Shown here piece by piece: positions 1 through 11,277 of a DNA stretch of 64,000 bases; position 1 is the stretch's first letter, and every line of letters starts with the position of its first letter. Made by a program: the position numbers and the translations under genes. The notes beneath the pieces were generated by a model, which was not told the DNA's origin, ran no database searches, and saw nothing but the letters and a program-made list of their open reading frames with translations. The DNA is from Streptomyces sp. NBC_00523 (GTDB taxonomy: Bacteria > Actinomycetota > Actinomycetes > Streptomycetales > Streptomycetaceae), in the NCBI RefSeq assembly GCF_036346615.1, contig NZ_CP107836.1, positions 1,302,001-1,366,000 of the forward strand, written 5' to 3'.

Positions 1-168
1 CGGGGCGCCGGGATCTTCCTGCACGTCAACGGGTCCGGCGCGACCGCCGGTTGCGTCTCCGTACCGGCGGACGCGATGGACCGCATCCTGGCCTGGGCCG
101 ACCCGGCCCGCAGCCCGCACATCGCGATCGGCACCGTCGCGGGCGCGACCGCGATCACCAACTACTGA
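1..168 (+). CDS. L,D-transpeptidase family protein, C-terminal fragment
   Basis: Reading frame open from the first base and ending in TGA at 166-168; only the last 55 residues are in the window. The fragment has FLHV followed by TAGCVSVP, which fits the catalytic His/Cys region of YkuD-type L,D-transpeptidases, the secreted enzymes that make or edit 3-3 cross-links in peptidoglycan. The presumed nucleophile is Cys18 of the fragment. The usual SHGC motif is relaxed to TAGC here, so catalytic assignment rests on the start of the protein, which lies outside the window. It converges on argR with a 10-nt gap. Confidence 0.7.
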   Translation, partial: RGAGIFLHVNGSGATAGCVSVPADAMDRILAWADPARSPHIAIGTVAGATAITNY

Positions 169-178
169 CGTCCCCGCA

Positions 179-715
179 CTAGCGCTCGTTCTGCGCGAGC
201 CGCAGCAGATGGTCGGCGAGCGCCTGCCCGCCGGCCGGGTCGCGGCTGATCAGCATGAGCGTGTCGTCGCCCGCGATGGTGCCGAGGATGTCGTGCAGTT
301 CGGCCTGGTCGATGGCCGAGGCGAGGAACTGCGCGGCGCCCGGCGGCGTACGCAGCACCACCAGGTTGGCCGAGGCCTCCGCCGAGATCAGCAGCTCGGC
401 GGAGAGCCGCCGCATCCGCTCCTCCTTGGCGGAGCCGCCCAGCGGCGCCTGCGGGGTACGGAAACCGCCCTCGCTCGGCACCGCGTAGATCAGCTCGCCG
501 CCGGTGTTGCGGATCTTCACCGCGCCCAGCTCGTCCAGGTCCCGGGAGAGCGTCGCCTGAGTGACGCTCAGCCCGTCGTCGCTGAGGAGCTTGGCCAGCT
601 GGCTCTGCGAGCGCACCGGCTGCCGGTTGAGGATGTCCACGATCCGGCGGTGGCGGGCCGTGCGGGTCTGCGGCACCGAAGGCCCGCCGAACTCGGATTC
701 CTGCGCCTCGGTCAT
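179..715 (-). CDS. argR: Arginine repressor ArgR
   Basis: Transcriptional repressor of arginine biosynthesis, 178 aa from the ATG at 715. I chose this start because it lies 10 nt after the argD stop and fits family length; an in-frame ATG at 784 would lie inside argD. The N-terminal winged helix (about residues 20-75) contains SQSQLAKLL and [13 protein letters not shown]. The C-terminal oligomerisation and arginine-binding core contains GTIAGDDT, the ArgR co-repressor motif. It is the last gene of argC-J-B-D-R, so the repressor is presumably controlled with its own targets through the ARG boxes upstream of argC. Confidence 0.95.
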   Translation of the reverse strand: MTEAQESEFGGPSVPQTRTARHRRIVDILNRQPVRSQSQLAKLLSDDGLSVTQATLSRDLDELGAVKIRNTGGELIYAVPSEGGFRTPQAPLGGSAKEERMRRLSAELLISAEASANLVVLRTPPGAAQFLASAIDQAELHDILGTIAGDDTLMLISRDPAGGQALADHLLRLAQNER

Positions 716-725
716 CGTCGTCGCC

Positions 726-1937
726 TCATTCTCCGGAGCGCTTCTCGCCGGATCGTCCGTCCCCGTATGCCGCGTCGAGGGCACCCGGCAGCGCCCGGAG
801 GAACGCGTCCACCTCCGCGTCGCCGATCGTCAGCGGCGGCATCAGCCGCAGGACGTCGGGCGCGGGCGCGTTCACCAGGAGACCGGCACCCTGAGCCGCC
901 TGCTGCGCCTGGGGCGCGAGGGGCTCGGTGAGCACGATACCCAGCAGCAGCCCGGAGCCACGGACATGGGAGACCAGGGGGTGCCCCAGCCCCTCCACGC
1001 CCTCCCGGATGCGCTCGCCGAGCCGCTTCACCTGATCGAGGGCGCCGTCGGCGGCCAGCGTGTCCAGGACCGCGAGACCGGCGGCGCAGGCGACCGGGTT
1101 GCCGCCGAACGTCGTGCCGTGCTGGCCGGGTGCGAGGAGGTCGGCCGCCGCGCCGAAGGCGACCGCGGCGCCGATCGGGAGTCCGCCGCCGAGCCCCTTG
1201 GCGAGGGTGACGACGTCGGGCTCGACGCCCTGGTGGGCCTGGTGCTCGAACCACGTACCGCACCGGCCGATGCCGGTCTGGACCTCGTCCAGGACGAGCA
1301 GGGTGCCGGTGGCCCGGGTGATCTCCCGGGCGGCCTCCAGATAGCCCTTGGCCGGGACGACGACGCCGTTCTCGCCCTGGACGGGCTCGATGATCAGGAG
1401 CGCGGTGTCGGTGGTGACGGCGGACCGCAGCGCCTCCACGTCCCCGTACGGCACATGGGTGACGTCGCCGGGGAGCGGGGTGAAGGCCTCGCGCTTCTTG
1501 GGCTGGCCGGTGAGCGCGAGCGCGCCCATGGTCCGGCCGTGGAAGCCGCCGTCGGTGGCGACCATGTGGGTGCGCCCGGTCAGCCGGCCGATCTTGAACG
1601 CGGCCTCGTTGGCCTCGGCACCCGAGTTGCAGAAGTAGACCTTGCCGGTGCGGCCGAACAGCGAGAGGAGCCGTTCGGCAAGCGCGACGGGCGGTTCGGC
1701 GATGTACAGGTTGGACACGTGCCCGAGGGTGGAGATCTGGGCGGTGACCGCCTCCACGACGGCGGGGTGGCCGTGGCCCAGGGCGTTGACCGCGATGCCG
1801 CCGACGAAGTCGAGGTACTCGGTGCCGTCCGCGTCCCAGACGCGGGCGCCCTCGCCGCGCACGAGGGACAGCTTCGGGGTGCCGTAGTTGTCCATCAGTG
1901 CGTGCTGCCAGCGCTGCGCAAGCTCGGCGTTGCTCAT
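726..1937 (-). CDS. argD: Acetylornithine aminotransferase
   Basis: Pyridoxal-phosphate class III aminotransferase, 403 aa, converting N-acetylglutamate semialdehyde plus glutamate to N-acetylornithine in the cytosol. Visible motifs are the phosphate-binding [12 protein letters not shown] region, [15 protein letters not shown], and the Schiff-base lysine in [14 protein letters not shown]. The start ATG (1937) overlaps the argB stop as ATGA, which implies translational coupling. Length and motif order are normal for ArgD. Some ArgD enzymes also act in lysine synthesis; nothing in the sequence decides that. Confidence 0.95.
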   Translation of the reverse strand: MSNAELAQRWQHALMDNYGTPKLSLVRGEGARVWDADGTEYLDFVGGIAVNALGHGHPAVVEAVTAQISTLGHVSNLYIAEPPVALAERLLSLFGRTGKVYFCNSGAEANEAAFKIGRLTGRTHMVATDGGFHGRTMGALALTGQPKKREAFTPLPGDVTHVPYGDVEALRSAVTTDTALLIIEPVQGENGVVVPAKGYLEAAREITRATGTLLVLDEVQTGIGRCGTWFEHQAHQGVEPDVVTLAKGLGGGLPIGAAVAFGAAADLLAPGQHGTTFGGNPVACAAGLAVLDTLAADGALDQVKRLGERIREGVEGLGHPLVSHVRGSGLLLGIVLTEPLAPQAQQAAQGAGLLVNAPAPDVLRLMPPLTIGDAEVDAFLRALPGALDAAYGDGRSGEKRSGE

Positions 1938-2832
1938 GACTCCCCCTGTGCGTCGGGCACGACCATCGTGCCGATTCCCTCGTCGGTGAAGATTTCCAGC
2001 AGGATCGAGTGCTGGACCCGGCCGTCGATGACGCGGGCGGTCTCCACCCCGTTGCGTACGGCGTGCAGGCAGCCCTGCATCTTCGGCACCATGCCGCTGG
2101 ACAGCTCGGGCAGCAGCTTCTCCAGCTCGGTGGCGGTGAGCCGGCTGATCACGTCGTCGCTGTTGGGCCAGTCCTCGTACAGGCCCTCGACGTCGGTGAG
2201 GACCATCAGCGTCTCGGCGTTCAGCGCGGCGGCGAGTGCGGCGGCCGCGGTGTCGGCGTTGACGTTGTAGACGTGGTTGTCGTCGGCGGACCGGGCGATG
2301 GAGGAGATGACCGGGATGCGGCCGTCGTCCAGCAGGGCCTGGATGGCGCCGGTGTCGATGGCGGTGATCTCGCCGACCCGGCCGATGTCGACGAGCTCGC
2401 CGTCGATGGTGGGCCGGTGCTGTATGGCGGTGATCGTGTGGGCGTCCTCGCCGGTCATGCCGACGGCGAGCGGCCCGTGCTGGTTGAGCAGGCCGACCAG
2501 TTCGCGCTGGACCTGTCCGGCGAGCACCATGCGGACGACGTCCATCGCCTCGGGCGTGGTGACGCGCAGGCCCGCCTTGAACTCGCTGACCAGGCCCTGC
2601 TTGTCGAGCTGGGCGCTGATCTGGGGGCCGCCGCCGTGCACGACGACGGGCTTGAGGCCTGCGTGGCGCAGGAAGACGACGTCCTGGGCGAAGGCCGCCT
2701 TCAGCTCCTCGTCGATCATGGCGTTGCCGCCGAACTTGATGACGACGGTCTTGCCGTTGTGCCGGGTCAGCCAGGGCAGGGCCTCGATGAGGATCTGCGC
2801 CTTCGGGAGTGCGGTGTGCTTCCGCGCCGTCG

Positions 2833-2836
<4 letters not shown>
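1934..2836 (-). CDS. argB: Acetylglutamate kinase
   Basis: Amino-acid kinase family protein, 300 aa, phosphorylating N-acetyl-L-glutamate with ATP, usually the arginine-feedback step. Motifs are [12 protein letters not shown] near residue 25 (nucleotide phosphate binding), [11 protein letters not shown] (substrate and phosphate binding) and [18 protein letters not shown]. The start MTTARKH at 2836 overlaps the argJ stop by 4 nt (ATGA). The upstream in-frame extension to 3109 lies within argJ and was not used. Confidence 0.95.
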
Positions 2837-5065
<2,229 letters not shown>

Positions 5066-5111
5066 AGAATTTCCCTGGAGTGGCACCGGATGCGGCCTCT
5101 AGGGTGGCCCG

Positions 5112-5546
5112 ATGGCAACGATCAAGCATTTCCAGGTGACCTTCGACTGTGCGGACCCCGAGCGGGTGGGGCGTTTCTGGTGCGAGGTGCTGGGCTATGT
5201 CGCGCCGGAGCCGCCGGAGGGGTTCGAGTCCTGGGACGCGTACAACGCCTCGCTGCCGGCCGAGGAGCGGAACACGTGGTTCGCGGCCTCCGACCCCACC
5301 GGGGCCGGTCCGCGCATGTACTTCCAGAAGGTTCCCGAGGGCAAGGTCGCCAAGAACCGGCTGCACCTCGATGTCCGGGTGGGCGTCGGGCTCAAGGGCG
5401 AGGAGCGGCTTGCCGTGCTGGAGGCCGAATGCGCGCGGCTCCTCCCGCTCGGCGCGGTGCGCGGGAAGCTGCTGCTGGCCGACGAGGAGAACGAGTCCTG
5501 CCTCAACATGCAGGACGTCGAGGGCAACGAGTTCTGCCTCGACTGA
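5112..5546 (+). CDS. VOC (glyoxalase/bleomycin-resistance fold) family protein
   Basis: Small single-domain protein, 144 aa, beginning MATIKHFQVTFDCADPERVGRFWCEVLGY. This is the beta-alpha-beta opening of the vicinal-oxygen-chelate fold. The ending QDVEGNEFCLD is the usual last strand, where family enzymes place a metal-binding Glu. The VOC fold covers isomerases, dioxygenases and antibiotic-binding proteins, and nothing here picks a substrate. Divergent from argC; its own promoter must lie within the 99-bp gap that also holds the ARG boxes. Confidence 0.85.
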   Translation: MATIKHFQVTFDCADPERVGRFWCEVLGYVAPEPPEGFESWDAYNASLPAEERNTWFAASDPTGAGPRMYFQKVPEGKVAKNRLHLDVRVGVGLKGEERLAVLEAECARLLPLGAVRGKLLLADEENESCLNMQDVEGNEFCLD

Positions 5547-5577
5547 TCCGGGCGGCGCGGCACGTACGCTCGCGCCC

Positions 5578-6546
5578 ATGCCCGTCCCCTCCCCCGCGCC
5601 CCGTCTGCACCGCGTCGCCGTCCTCGTGCTCGACGGGGCGAAGCCGCTCGACGTGGGCATCCCGGCCCAGGTGTTCACGACCCGGGCGAGCATGCCGTAC
5701 GAGGTACGGGTGTGCGGGGCGGCCCCGGGGCCGGTGACCGGGGGTGACGGGCTGGCCTACCACGTGACGCACGGGCTCGAAGCGCTGGCCTGGGCGGACA
5801 TCGTCTTCGTACCGGGGTACCGGCAGCCGGACCGGGAGGATCCGCCCCGGGCCGTGATCGAGGCGCTGGTCGCCGCGCACGAGCGGGGGGCCCGGCTCGC
5901 CGCCATCTCGACCGGGGCGTTCGCGCTCGCCGCGACCGGGCTGCTCGACGGCCGCCGGGCCACCACGCACTGGCACTACACACGGGCGCTCGCCGCGAAG
6001 TACCCACTGGTCCGGGTGGACGAGAACGTGCTGTTCGTGGACGAGGGCAGCGTCCTCACCTCGGCGGGCGCCGCGTCCGGGATCGACCTGTGCCTGCACG
6101 TCCTGCGCGGCGACCTGGGCATCGCCGCGTCCAACCACGCGGCCCGGCGGCTCGTCGCGGCCCCGTACCGCAGCGGCGGGCAGGCGCAGTACGTGCCGCG
6201 CAGCGTCCCGGAGCCGCTGGGCGAGCGGTTCGCGGCCACCCGGGAGTGGGCGCTGCACCGGCTCGGCGAACCCCTCACGCTCGACGCGCTGGCCCGGCAC
6301 GCGGCGGTGTCGCCCCGCACGTTCTCGCGGCGGTTCGCGGAGGACACCGGGTACACGCCGATGCAGTGGGTGATGCGGGCCCGTATCGACATGGCCCGCG
6401 AACTCCTCGAACGCTCGGAGCGGGCCGTCGAGCAGATCGCCGCCGATGTGGGGCTCGGGACCGGCGCGAATCTGCGCCTGCACTTCCAGCGCATCCTGGG
6501 CACCACCCCGAGCGAGTACCGGCGTACCTTCACCCGGGGTGAATAG
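5578..6546 (+). CDS. GlxA family transcriptional regulator (DJ-1/PfpI plus AraC domains)
   Basis: 322 aa from ATG 5578. Residues about 10-175 form a class I glutamine amidotransferase-like (DJ-1/PfpI) sensor domain. Residues about 215-320 form an AraC-type DNA-binding domain with two helix-turn-helices, starting EPLTLDALARHAAVSPRTFSRRF and ending TTPSEYRRTF. At the nucleophile elbow, where such enzymes have a Cys (CTGAF), this protein has ISTGAFALA, so the domain probably senses a ligand rather than catalyses. Target genes are unknown; the next gene, a GAPDH, is 141 bp downstream on the same strand. Confidence 0.88.
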   Translation: MPVPSPAPRLHRVAVLVLDGAKPLDVGIPAQVFTTRASMPYEVRVCGAAPGPVTGGDGLAYHVTHGLEALAWADIVFVPGYRQPDREDPPRAVIEALVAAHERGARLAAISTGAFALAATGLLDGRRATTHWHYTRALAAKYPLVRVDENVLFVDEGSVLTSAGAASGIDLCLHVLRGDLGIAASNHAARRLVAAPYRSGGQAQYVPRSVPEPLGERFAATREWALHRLGEPLTLDALARHAAVSPRTFSRRFAEDTGYTPMQWVMRARIDMARELLERSERAVEQIAADVGLGTGANLRLHFQRILGTTPSEYRRTFTRGE

Positions 6547-6687
6547 GGGTAAATAGGGGCGAGCAGAAGGGGTGGGCCGCTGCCACGCCCCGCTGGCGGG
6601 ATCCTTGCGGACCGTGGCGATCCCGCCGCTGTCCGGGGCGCGCGGCGAGCGCGATCGTGGAGGGCGAAGAGAGAAGGGACATCTCAC

Positions 6688-7686
6688 GTGACTCGCATCG
6701 CCATCAACGGATTCGGCCGCATCGGACGCAACGTGCTGCGCGCGCTGCTCGAACGCGACAGCGACCTCGACCTGGTCGCCGTCAACGACCTCTCGGAGCC
6801 CGCCACCCTCGCCCGGCTGCTGGCGTTCGACACCACCGCGGGCCGCCTCGGCCGCCCGGTGACCGTGGACGGGGACACCCTCGTCGTGGACGGCCGCCGC
6901 ATCAAGGTGCTCGCCGAGCGGGAGCCCGCGCGGCTGCCCTGGGCGGAGCTGGGCGTCGACATCGCCGTGGAGGCCACCGGCCGCTTCACCTCGGCGAAGG
7001 CCGCCCGCGCCCACCTCGACGCCGGAGCGAAGCGGGTGCTGGTCGCCGCGCCGTCGGACGGGGCGGACGTGACGCTCGCGTACGGCGTCAACAGCGAGGC
7101 GTACGACCCCGAGCTGCACACGGTCGTGTCGAACGCCTCCTGCACCACCAACGCGCTCGCGCCGCTGGCCAAGGTCCTGGACGACCTCGCCGGCATCGAG
7201 CACGGCTTCATGACGACCGTGCACGCCTACACCCAGGAGCAGAACCTCCAGGACGGCCCGCACCGCGACGCCCGCCGCGCCCGCGCCGCCGGTGTCAACA
7301 TCGTGCCGACCACGACCGGCGCCGCGAAGGCGATCGGGCTCGTGCTGCCCGGGCTGGACGGCAAGCTGTCGGGCGACTCCATCCGGGTACCGGTCCCGGT
7401 CGGCTCGATCGTGGAGCTGAACACCACCGTGGCACGGGACGTGACGCGCGATCAGGTGCTCGACGCGTACCGGACGGCCGCCGAGGGCCCGCTCGCGGGC
7501 GTACTCGAATACTCCGAGGACCCGCTCGTCTCGGCCGACATCACCGGCAACCCGGCGTCGTCCATCTTCGACTCGGAGCTGACCCGGGTCGACGGACGCC
7601 ACATCAAGGTGTCCGCCTGGTACGACAACGAGTGGGGCTTCTCCAACCGGGTGATCGACACGCTCACCCTGCTGGCCGGCCGCTAG
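6688..7686 (+). CDS. gap: Glyceraldehyde-3-phosphate dehydrogenase, type I
   Basis: 332 aa enzyme of glycolysis, oxidising and phosphorylating glyceraldehyde 3-phosphate with NAD. It has the N-terminal Rossmann motif INGFGRIGRN, the active-site NASCTTNALAPL with catalytic Cys, the HAYTQEQ stretch with catalytic His, and the C-terminal SAWYDNEWGFSNRVID. The start is GTG at 6688 behind a purine-rich GAGAGAAGGGA Shine-Dalgarno. It stands alone rather than with pgk-tpi, so this is probably a second gap gene of the genome, possibly a gluconeogenic or conditional isozyme; that is inference. Confidence 0.95.
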   Translation: MTRIAINGFGRIGRNVLRALLERDSDLDLVAVNDLSEPATLARLLAFDTTAGRLGRPVTVDGDTLVVDGRRIKVLAEREPARLPWAELGVDIAVEATGRFTSAKAARAHLDAGAKRVLVAAPSDGADVTLAYGVNSEAYDPELHTVVSNASCTTNALAPLAKVLDDLAGIEHGFMTTVHAYTQEQNLQDGPHRDARRARAAGVNIVPTTTGAAKAIGLVLPGLDGKLSGDSIRVPVPVGSIVELNTTVARDVTRDQVLDAYRTAAEGPLAGVLEYSEDPLVSADITGNPASSIFDSELTRVDGRHIKVSAWYDNEWGFSNRVIDTLTLLAGR

Positions 7687-7695
7687 GAACGGGTG

Positions 7696-7720
7696 CGGGG
7701 GCGGCCACGGACCGCCCCCG
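7696..7720 (+). terminator. Stem-loop terminator after gap
   Basis: Nine-base-pair GC stem CGGGGGCGG / CCGCCCCCG around a 7-nt loop, beginning nine bases after the gap stop. No T-run follows, as is common in Streptomyces. Confidence 0.6.
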
Positions 7721-7850
7721 ACTCCCCTGCCCCCGCGCCGAGTTCACCTTCCGTTCGCCGTGCAACCTTCTCCGCGTCGTACGTGTCTCCTATGCGAGCC
7801 CTCACACCTCGTACGCCATTGGCTCCACGTACGCGACCAAGGAGAATTTT

Positions 7851-9338
7851 GTGGGCATTCGCACCATGCTGACCGTGGCCGTGTGTGCCGCCACGGCGCT
7901 GACCGGCGGCGTGGCCGTCGCAGCGCCGGGGGGCGCGCACGCGGGCACGGCCGGGGGAACGGCAGGCACCACCGTCCGCGAGGACTTCAACGGGGACGGG
8001 TACCAGGACGTCGTCGTCGGCACGACGCAAGCGGCGGTGAACGGGCAGCCCTACTCCGGATACCTCACCATCGCCTACGGTTCGGCGCAGGGTCTGAGCG
8101 CCGCCCGCACGATGACCATCGACCAGAGCACTTCGGGGGTACCGGGCGAACCCGGTGAGGGCAATCTGTTCGGCCTCCGGCTGGTCCCCGCCGACCTCGA
8201 CCACGACGGGCTGACGGACCTGGCGGTGTACACGTACGAGGCCCTGCCCACCAACCGGGGTTCGGTCATCGTGCTGTGGGGCCGCACCGGCGGCATCACG
8301 GGCGAGGGCGCGGTACGCATCCCCGGGCCCGAGACCGGCGACATGGGGAACAACGTCATCGCCGGCGACTTCAACGGCGACGGCGACACGGACCTGATGC
8401 TCGCGCACGGCTGGGGCGACGGGGACCTCGAACAGCGGAGCGTGCTGTACGGGCCCTTCAGCCGGGCCGGGAAGCCGGTCCGCGAGCAGCGGGTGACCAT
8501 GTTCACGTCGGACAACTTCATGTCCGACCCGGCCGTGGGCGACTTCAACGGCGACGGCATCGACGACCTGTGCACCTTCTTCAGCTACGAGGAGCACGCC
8601 GAGGGCGGGAGCCTGTGGCTGGGCACCCCCCAGGGCCTGTCGACCACCTCCACCCGGCTGCCCTCCGGCACGTCCCCGACGGTCGGCGACTTCGACAAGG
8701 ACGGCAAGGACGACCTCGCCGTCCGCGTGGTGCCGAACGGCATCTACGAGGACTTCCCCACGGACCCGGGCACCGTCAAGATCTACTACGGCTCCGCGTC
8801 CGGTCCGAGCACCACCCGGACCAAGGTGATCACCCAGGACACCGCGGGCGTCCCGGGCGTGAGCGAGAAGGGCGACCAGTTCGGCGCCCGGCTCAGCGCG
8901 GGCGACGTCACCGGCGACGGCTACGACGACCTCGCGGTGGGCGTGCCGTTCGAGGCCCTGGAGTCCAAGGCGGGCGCGGGCGCGGTGGTCCTGCTGAAGG
9001 GCGGGCCCGGCGGCCTGAGCGGCACCGGCTCCAAGTCGTTCCACCAGGACACGGCGGGCATGCCCGGGGTGGCGGAGAAGGGCGACCACTTCGGCGCCTC
9101 GGTGCGGCTGCTGGACGTCACCGGGGACGGCAGGGCTGAGCTGACGGCCGGTGCGCCGGACGAGGACCTGGAGGCGATCGCGGACGGCGGTGCGGTGTGG
9201 TCGCTGCGCGGCACCCCGACGGGGCTGACGACGACCGGCGCCCTCGCCTTCAACCCGGTGGACCTGGGCATCCTGGCGAAGCAGGCCCGGTTCGGCCTGA
9301 ACCTGGGTGGCGACAACGGGTTCGGTCTCTACAACTGA
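7851..9338 (+). CDS. Secreted FG-GAP / integrin alpha-like beta-propeller protein
   Basis: 495 aa from GTG 7851, five bases after AAGGAGAA; an internal ATG at 7866 is an alternative start. A signal peptide (MLTVAVCAATALTGGVAVAA, then AxA-type cleavage) is followed by about seven FG-GAP repeats. The repeats carry calcium-binding loops such as DFNGDGYQD, DLDHDGLTD, DFNGDGDTD, DFNGDGIDD, DFDKDGKDD and DVTGDGYDD. This is the pattern of a calcium-stabilised extracellular propeller as in the integrin alpha N-terminus. There is no enzyme domain or anchor, and function is unknown. Free-standing, with terminators on both sides. Confidence 0.9.
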   Translation: MGIRTMLTVAVCAATALTGGVAVAAPGGAHAGTAGGTAGTTVREDFNGDGYQDVVVGTTQAAVNGQPYSGYLTIAYGSAQGLSAARTMTIDQSTSGVPGEPGEGNLFGLRLVPADLDHDGLTDLAVYTYEALPTNRGSVIVLWGRTGGITGEGAVRIPGPETGDMGNNVIAGDFNGDGDTDLMLAHGWGDGDLEQRSVLYGPFSRAGKPVREQRVTMFTSDNFMSDPAVGDFNGDGIDDLCTFFSYEEHAEGGSLWLGTPQGLSTTSTRLPSGTSPTVGDFDKDGKDDLAVRVVPNGIYEDFPTDPGTVKIYYGSASGPSTTRTKVITQDTAGVPGVSEKGDQFGARLSAGDVTGDGYDDLAVGVPFEALESKAGAGAVVLLKGGPGGLSGTGSKSFHQDTAGMPGVAEKGDHFGASVRLLDVTGDGRAELTAGAPDEDLEAIADGGAVWSLRGTPTGLTTTGALAFNPVDLGILAKQARFGLNLGGDNGFGLYN

Positions 9339-9348
9339 CGAGCACGCC

Positions 9349-9388
9349 GTGAGGGGCCCGTTCCGCGGATGCGGGACGGGCCCCTCAC
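9349..9388. terminator. Strong bidirectional terminator
   Basis: Perfect 13-bp stem GTGAGGGGCCCGT / ACGGGCCCCTCAC with a 14-nt loop, between the convergent FG-GAP and DUF5997 genes. Confidence 0.85.
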
Positions 9389-9404
9389 AGTGTCGTTCAG
9401 GGCG

Positions 9405-9809
9405 TCAGTCGCGCTCGTCGCGATCCTTCGCCTCGCGCTCGGCGTTCCGCTCCTTGATGCGGATGTTCTCCTTGCGGACGTCCGCCTGGGTGGCGCGCTC
9501 CTTCTGCAGCCACTCGGGGTTGTCCTGCTTCAGGGCGTCGATCTGTTCGGTGGTCAGCGCCTCGGTGACCCCGCCGCGGGCCAGGCCCGAGATGGAGACG
9601 CCCAGCTTGGACGCGACGACCGGGCGGGGGTGCGGGCCGTTGTTCCGCAGGTCGCGCAGCCACTCGGGCGGATCGGCCTGGAGGGCCGCCAGCTCGGCGC
9701 GCGAGACGACACCCTCCTGGAATTCGGCGGGGGTGGCGTCGAGGTACACACCCAGCTTCTTCGCCGCGGTCGCGGGCTTCATCGTCTGGGTGGTCTGGTG
9801 GGACTTCAT
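9405..9809 (-). CDS. DUF5997 family protein
   Basis: 134 aa, starting MKSHQTTQTMKPATAAKKLGVYL. It has two similar halves: KKLGVYLDATPAEFQEGVVSRAELAALQADPPEWLRDLR and ASKLGVSISGLARGGVTEALTTEQIDALKQDNPEWLQKE. Each half has a short helix, an R/E-rich linker and a PEWL motif, suggesting an internal duplication. The tail is highly charged (IKERNAEREAKDRDERD). I recognise it as the actinobacterial DUF5997 family, whose function I do not know. Its start lies 58 bp from a divergent LysR-substrate-domain gene, an arrangement worth treating as functional linkage. Confidence 0.8.
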   Translation of the reverse strand: MKSHQTTQTMKPATAAKKLGVYLDATPAEFQEGVVSRAELAALQADPPEWLRDLRNNGPHPRPVVASKLGVSISGLARGGVTEALTTEQIDALKQDNPEWLQKERATQADVRKENIRIKERNAEREAKDRDERD

Positions 9810-9867
9810 GGGGTCAAGGGTATCCAGCGCGTGCGGCGCCCTCGACCACGGCCGGTAACCTGGCGGG

Positions 9868-10674
9868 GTGACAGGCCCCGAAGCAACCCCCTCGTTCCGG
9901 CTGGCGTACGTCCCCGGAGTGACTCCCGCCAAATGGGTGCGGATCTGGAACGAGCGCCTGCCGGACATCCCGCTGCACCTCGTCCAGGCCCCCGCGCTCG
10001 GCGCCCAGGAGCTGCTGCGCGCCGGTGGCGCCGACGCGGCGTTCCTCCGGCTGCCGGTGGAGGGCACGGACCTCAGCGCGATCCCGCTGTACACGGAGAC
10101 CACGGTCGTCGTGGTCCCCAAGGACCACCTGATCGCGGCGGTGGACGAGGTGTCCGTCGCGGAGCTGGCCGACGAGATCGTGCTCCACCCGATGGACGAC
10201 GCCCTGCCCTGGGAGCAACTGCCCGGCCGTCCGGCGCTGGAGCGGCCGGCGACCACGGGGGACGCCGTCGAGCTGGTCGCGGCGGGGATCGGGGTCCTCG
10301 TGGTCCCCCAGTCGCTGGCCCGGCTGCACCACCGCAAGGACCTGACGTACCGGACGGTGACGGACGCGCCGGAGTCGCGCGTCGCGCTGTCCTGGCCGCA
10401 GGAGAAGACCACCGACCAGGTGGAGGACTTCATCGGCATCGTCCGCGGCCGTACGGTGAACAGCTCGCGCGGCCGGGCGGGGGCGGCGCCCGCCGCTCAG
10501 CCGAAGGCCAAGGACAAGGCAAAGGACAAGGCAAAGGACAAGGCGAAGCGCGCTTCCGCTACGGGGGCGGGTAAGGGCTCCCGGGGCGGCGCGGGAGGCT
10601 CCGGCGGCTCCAAGGCGGCCAAGGGCGCGCGCGGCGCCGCCGCGAAGCGCGGGAAGCCCCGCCGGAGGCCGTAG
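9868..10674 (+). CDS. LysR-type substrate-binding domain protein without DNA-binding domain
   Basis: 268 aa from GTG 9868. Residues about 8-200 form a periplasmic-binding-like type 2 domain as in LysR effector domains (FRLAYVPGVTPAKWVRIW; VVVVPKDHLIA; GIGVLVVPQSLARLHH). No N-terminal helix-turn-helix exists: the protein starts directly with the effector domain. The last 60 residues are a basic low-complexity tail built on KAKDKAKDK and Gly/Ser/Lys runs, which could bind nucleic acid non-specifically. It may act with a partner, for example the divergent DUF5997 protein; this is inference. Confidence 0.8.
   Translation: MTGPEATPSFRLAYVPGVTPAKWVRIWNERLPDIPLHLVQAPALGAQELLRAGGADAAFLRLPVEGTDLSAIPLYTETTVVVVPKDHLIAAVDEVSVAELADEIVLHPMDDALPWEQLPGRPALERPATTGDAVELVAAGIGVLVVPQSLARLHHRKDLTYRTVTDAPESRVALSWPQEKTTDQVEDFIGIVRGRTVNSSRGRAGAAPAAQPKAKDKAKDKAKDKAKRASATGAGKGSRGGAGGSGGSKAAKGARGAAAKRGKPRRRP
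10507..10542 (+). repeat. In-frame 12-bp tandem repeat, three units
   Basis: Three copies of GCAAAGGACAAG (first copy with a C change) encode repeated Ala-Lys-Asp-Lys in the basic tail of the preceding gene. Such a repeat can expand or contract by slippage in steps of four residues. Confidence 0.85.
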
Positions 10675-10713
10675 CCGGGCCGTTGTCGGACCCGCCTGGC
10701 AGCATCGGGGAGC

Positions 10714-11277
10714 ATGACGCACACCGAACGCCCGATGCCGCCCCTCGACGCCGACGAGCGCACCGGCCTGGAGAGCTGGCTCGACTTCTACCGGGCCACC
10801 GTGGCCCAGAAGTGCGAGGACCTGACCGACGAGCAGGCGCGCAGCGCCTCCGTACCGCCGTCGTCGCTGACGCCGATGGGGCTCGTCCAGCACCTCGCGG
10901 AGGTCGAGCGGAACTGGTTCCGGCGGGTCCTGACCGGTGAGGACGTGCCGTCGCTGTACGACCCGCCGGCCGGTCCGGGGGTCCACAGCGGAGGATTCGG
11001 CCTTTCCGCGGACGCCTCCTTCGCCGATGCCCTGGCGGTCTGGCGGGAGGAGATCGCCGTGTCCCGCGCGGCCTGCGCCGAGCGCTCACTGGAGGACTCG
11101 GCGCCCTTCATGGGCGGCGAGGTGAAGCTCCGCTGGATCTATCACCACATGATCGGCGAGTACGCCCGCCACAGCGGTCACGCCGATCTGCTCCGGGAGC
11201 GGATCGACGGGAGCACCGGTATCTGGCGGGCCGGGTTTCCGGGTCGCTCCGGGGAGATGTCAGGATGGGATCCATGA
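10714..11277 (+). CDS. DinB family protein (DUF664)
   Basis: 187 aa four-helix-bundle protein. The motif order [19 protein letters not shown] and later [27 protein letters not shown] supplies the three metal-binding histidines typical of DinB/DUF664 proteins, some of which are mycothiol-dependent transferases or isomerases. Actinobacteria use mycothiol, so a thiol-transferase role is plausible but not proven. Its stop codon overlaps the cyclophilin start (ATGA), so the two are translated together. Confidence 0.85.
   Translation: MTHTERPMPPLDADERTGLESWLDFYRATVAQKCEDLTDEQARSASVPPSSLTPMGLVQHLAEVERNWFRRVLTGEDVPSLYDPPAGPGVHSGGFGLSADASFADALAVWREEIAVSRAACAERSLEDSAPFMGGEVKLRWIYHHMIGEYARHSGHADLLRERIDGSTGIWRAGFPGRSGEMSGWDP

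Noticed and set aside
561-2270. Long plus-strand open frame antisense to argD and argB
   Set aside because: The translated sequence has no motif, and argD and argB on the other strand are certain.
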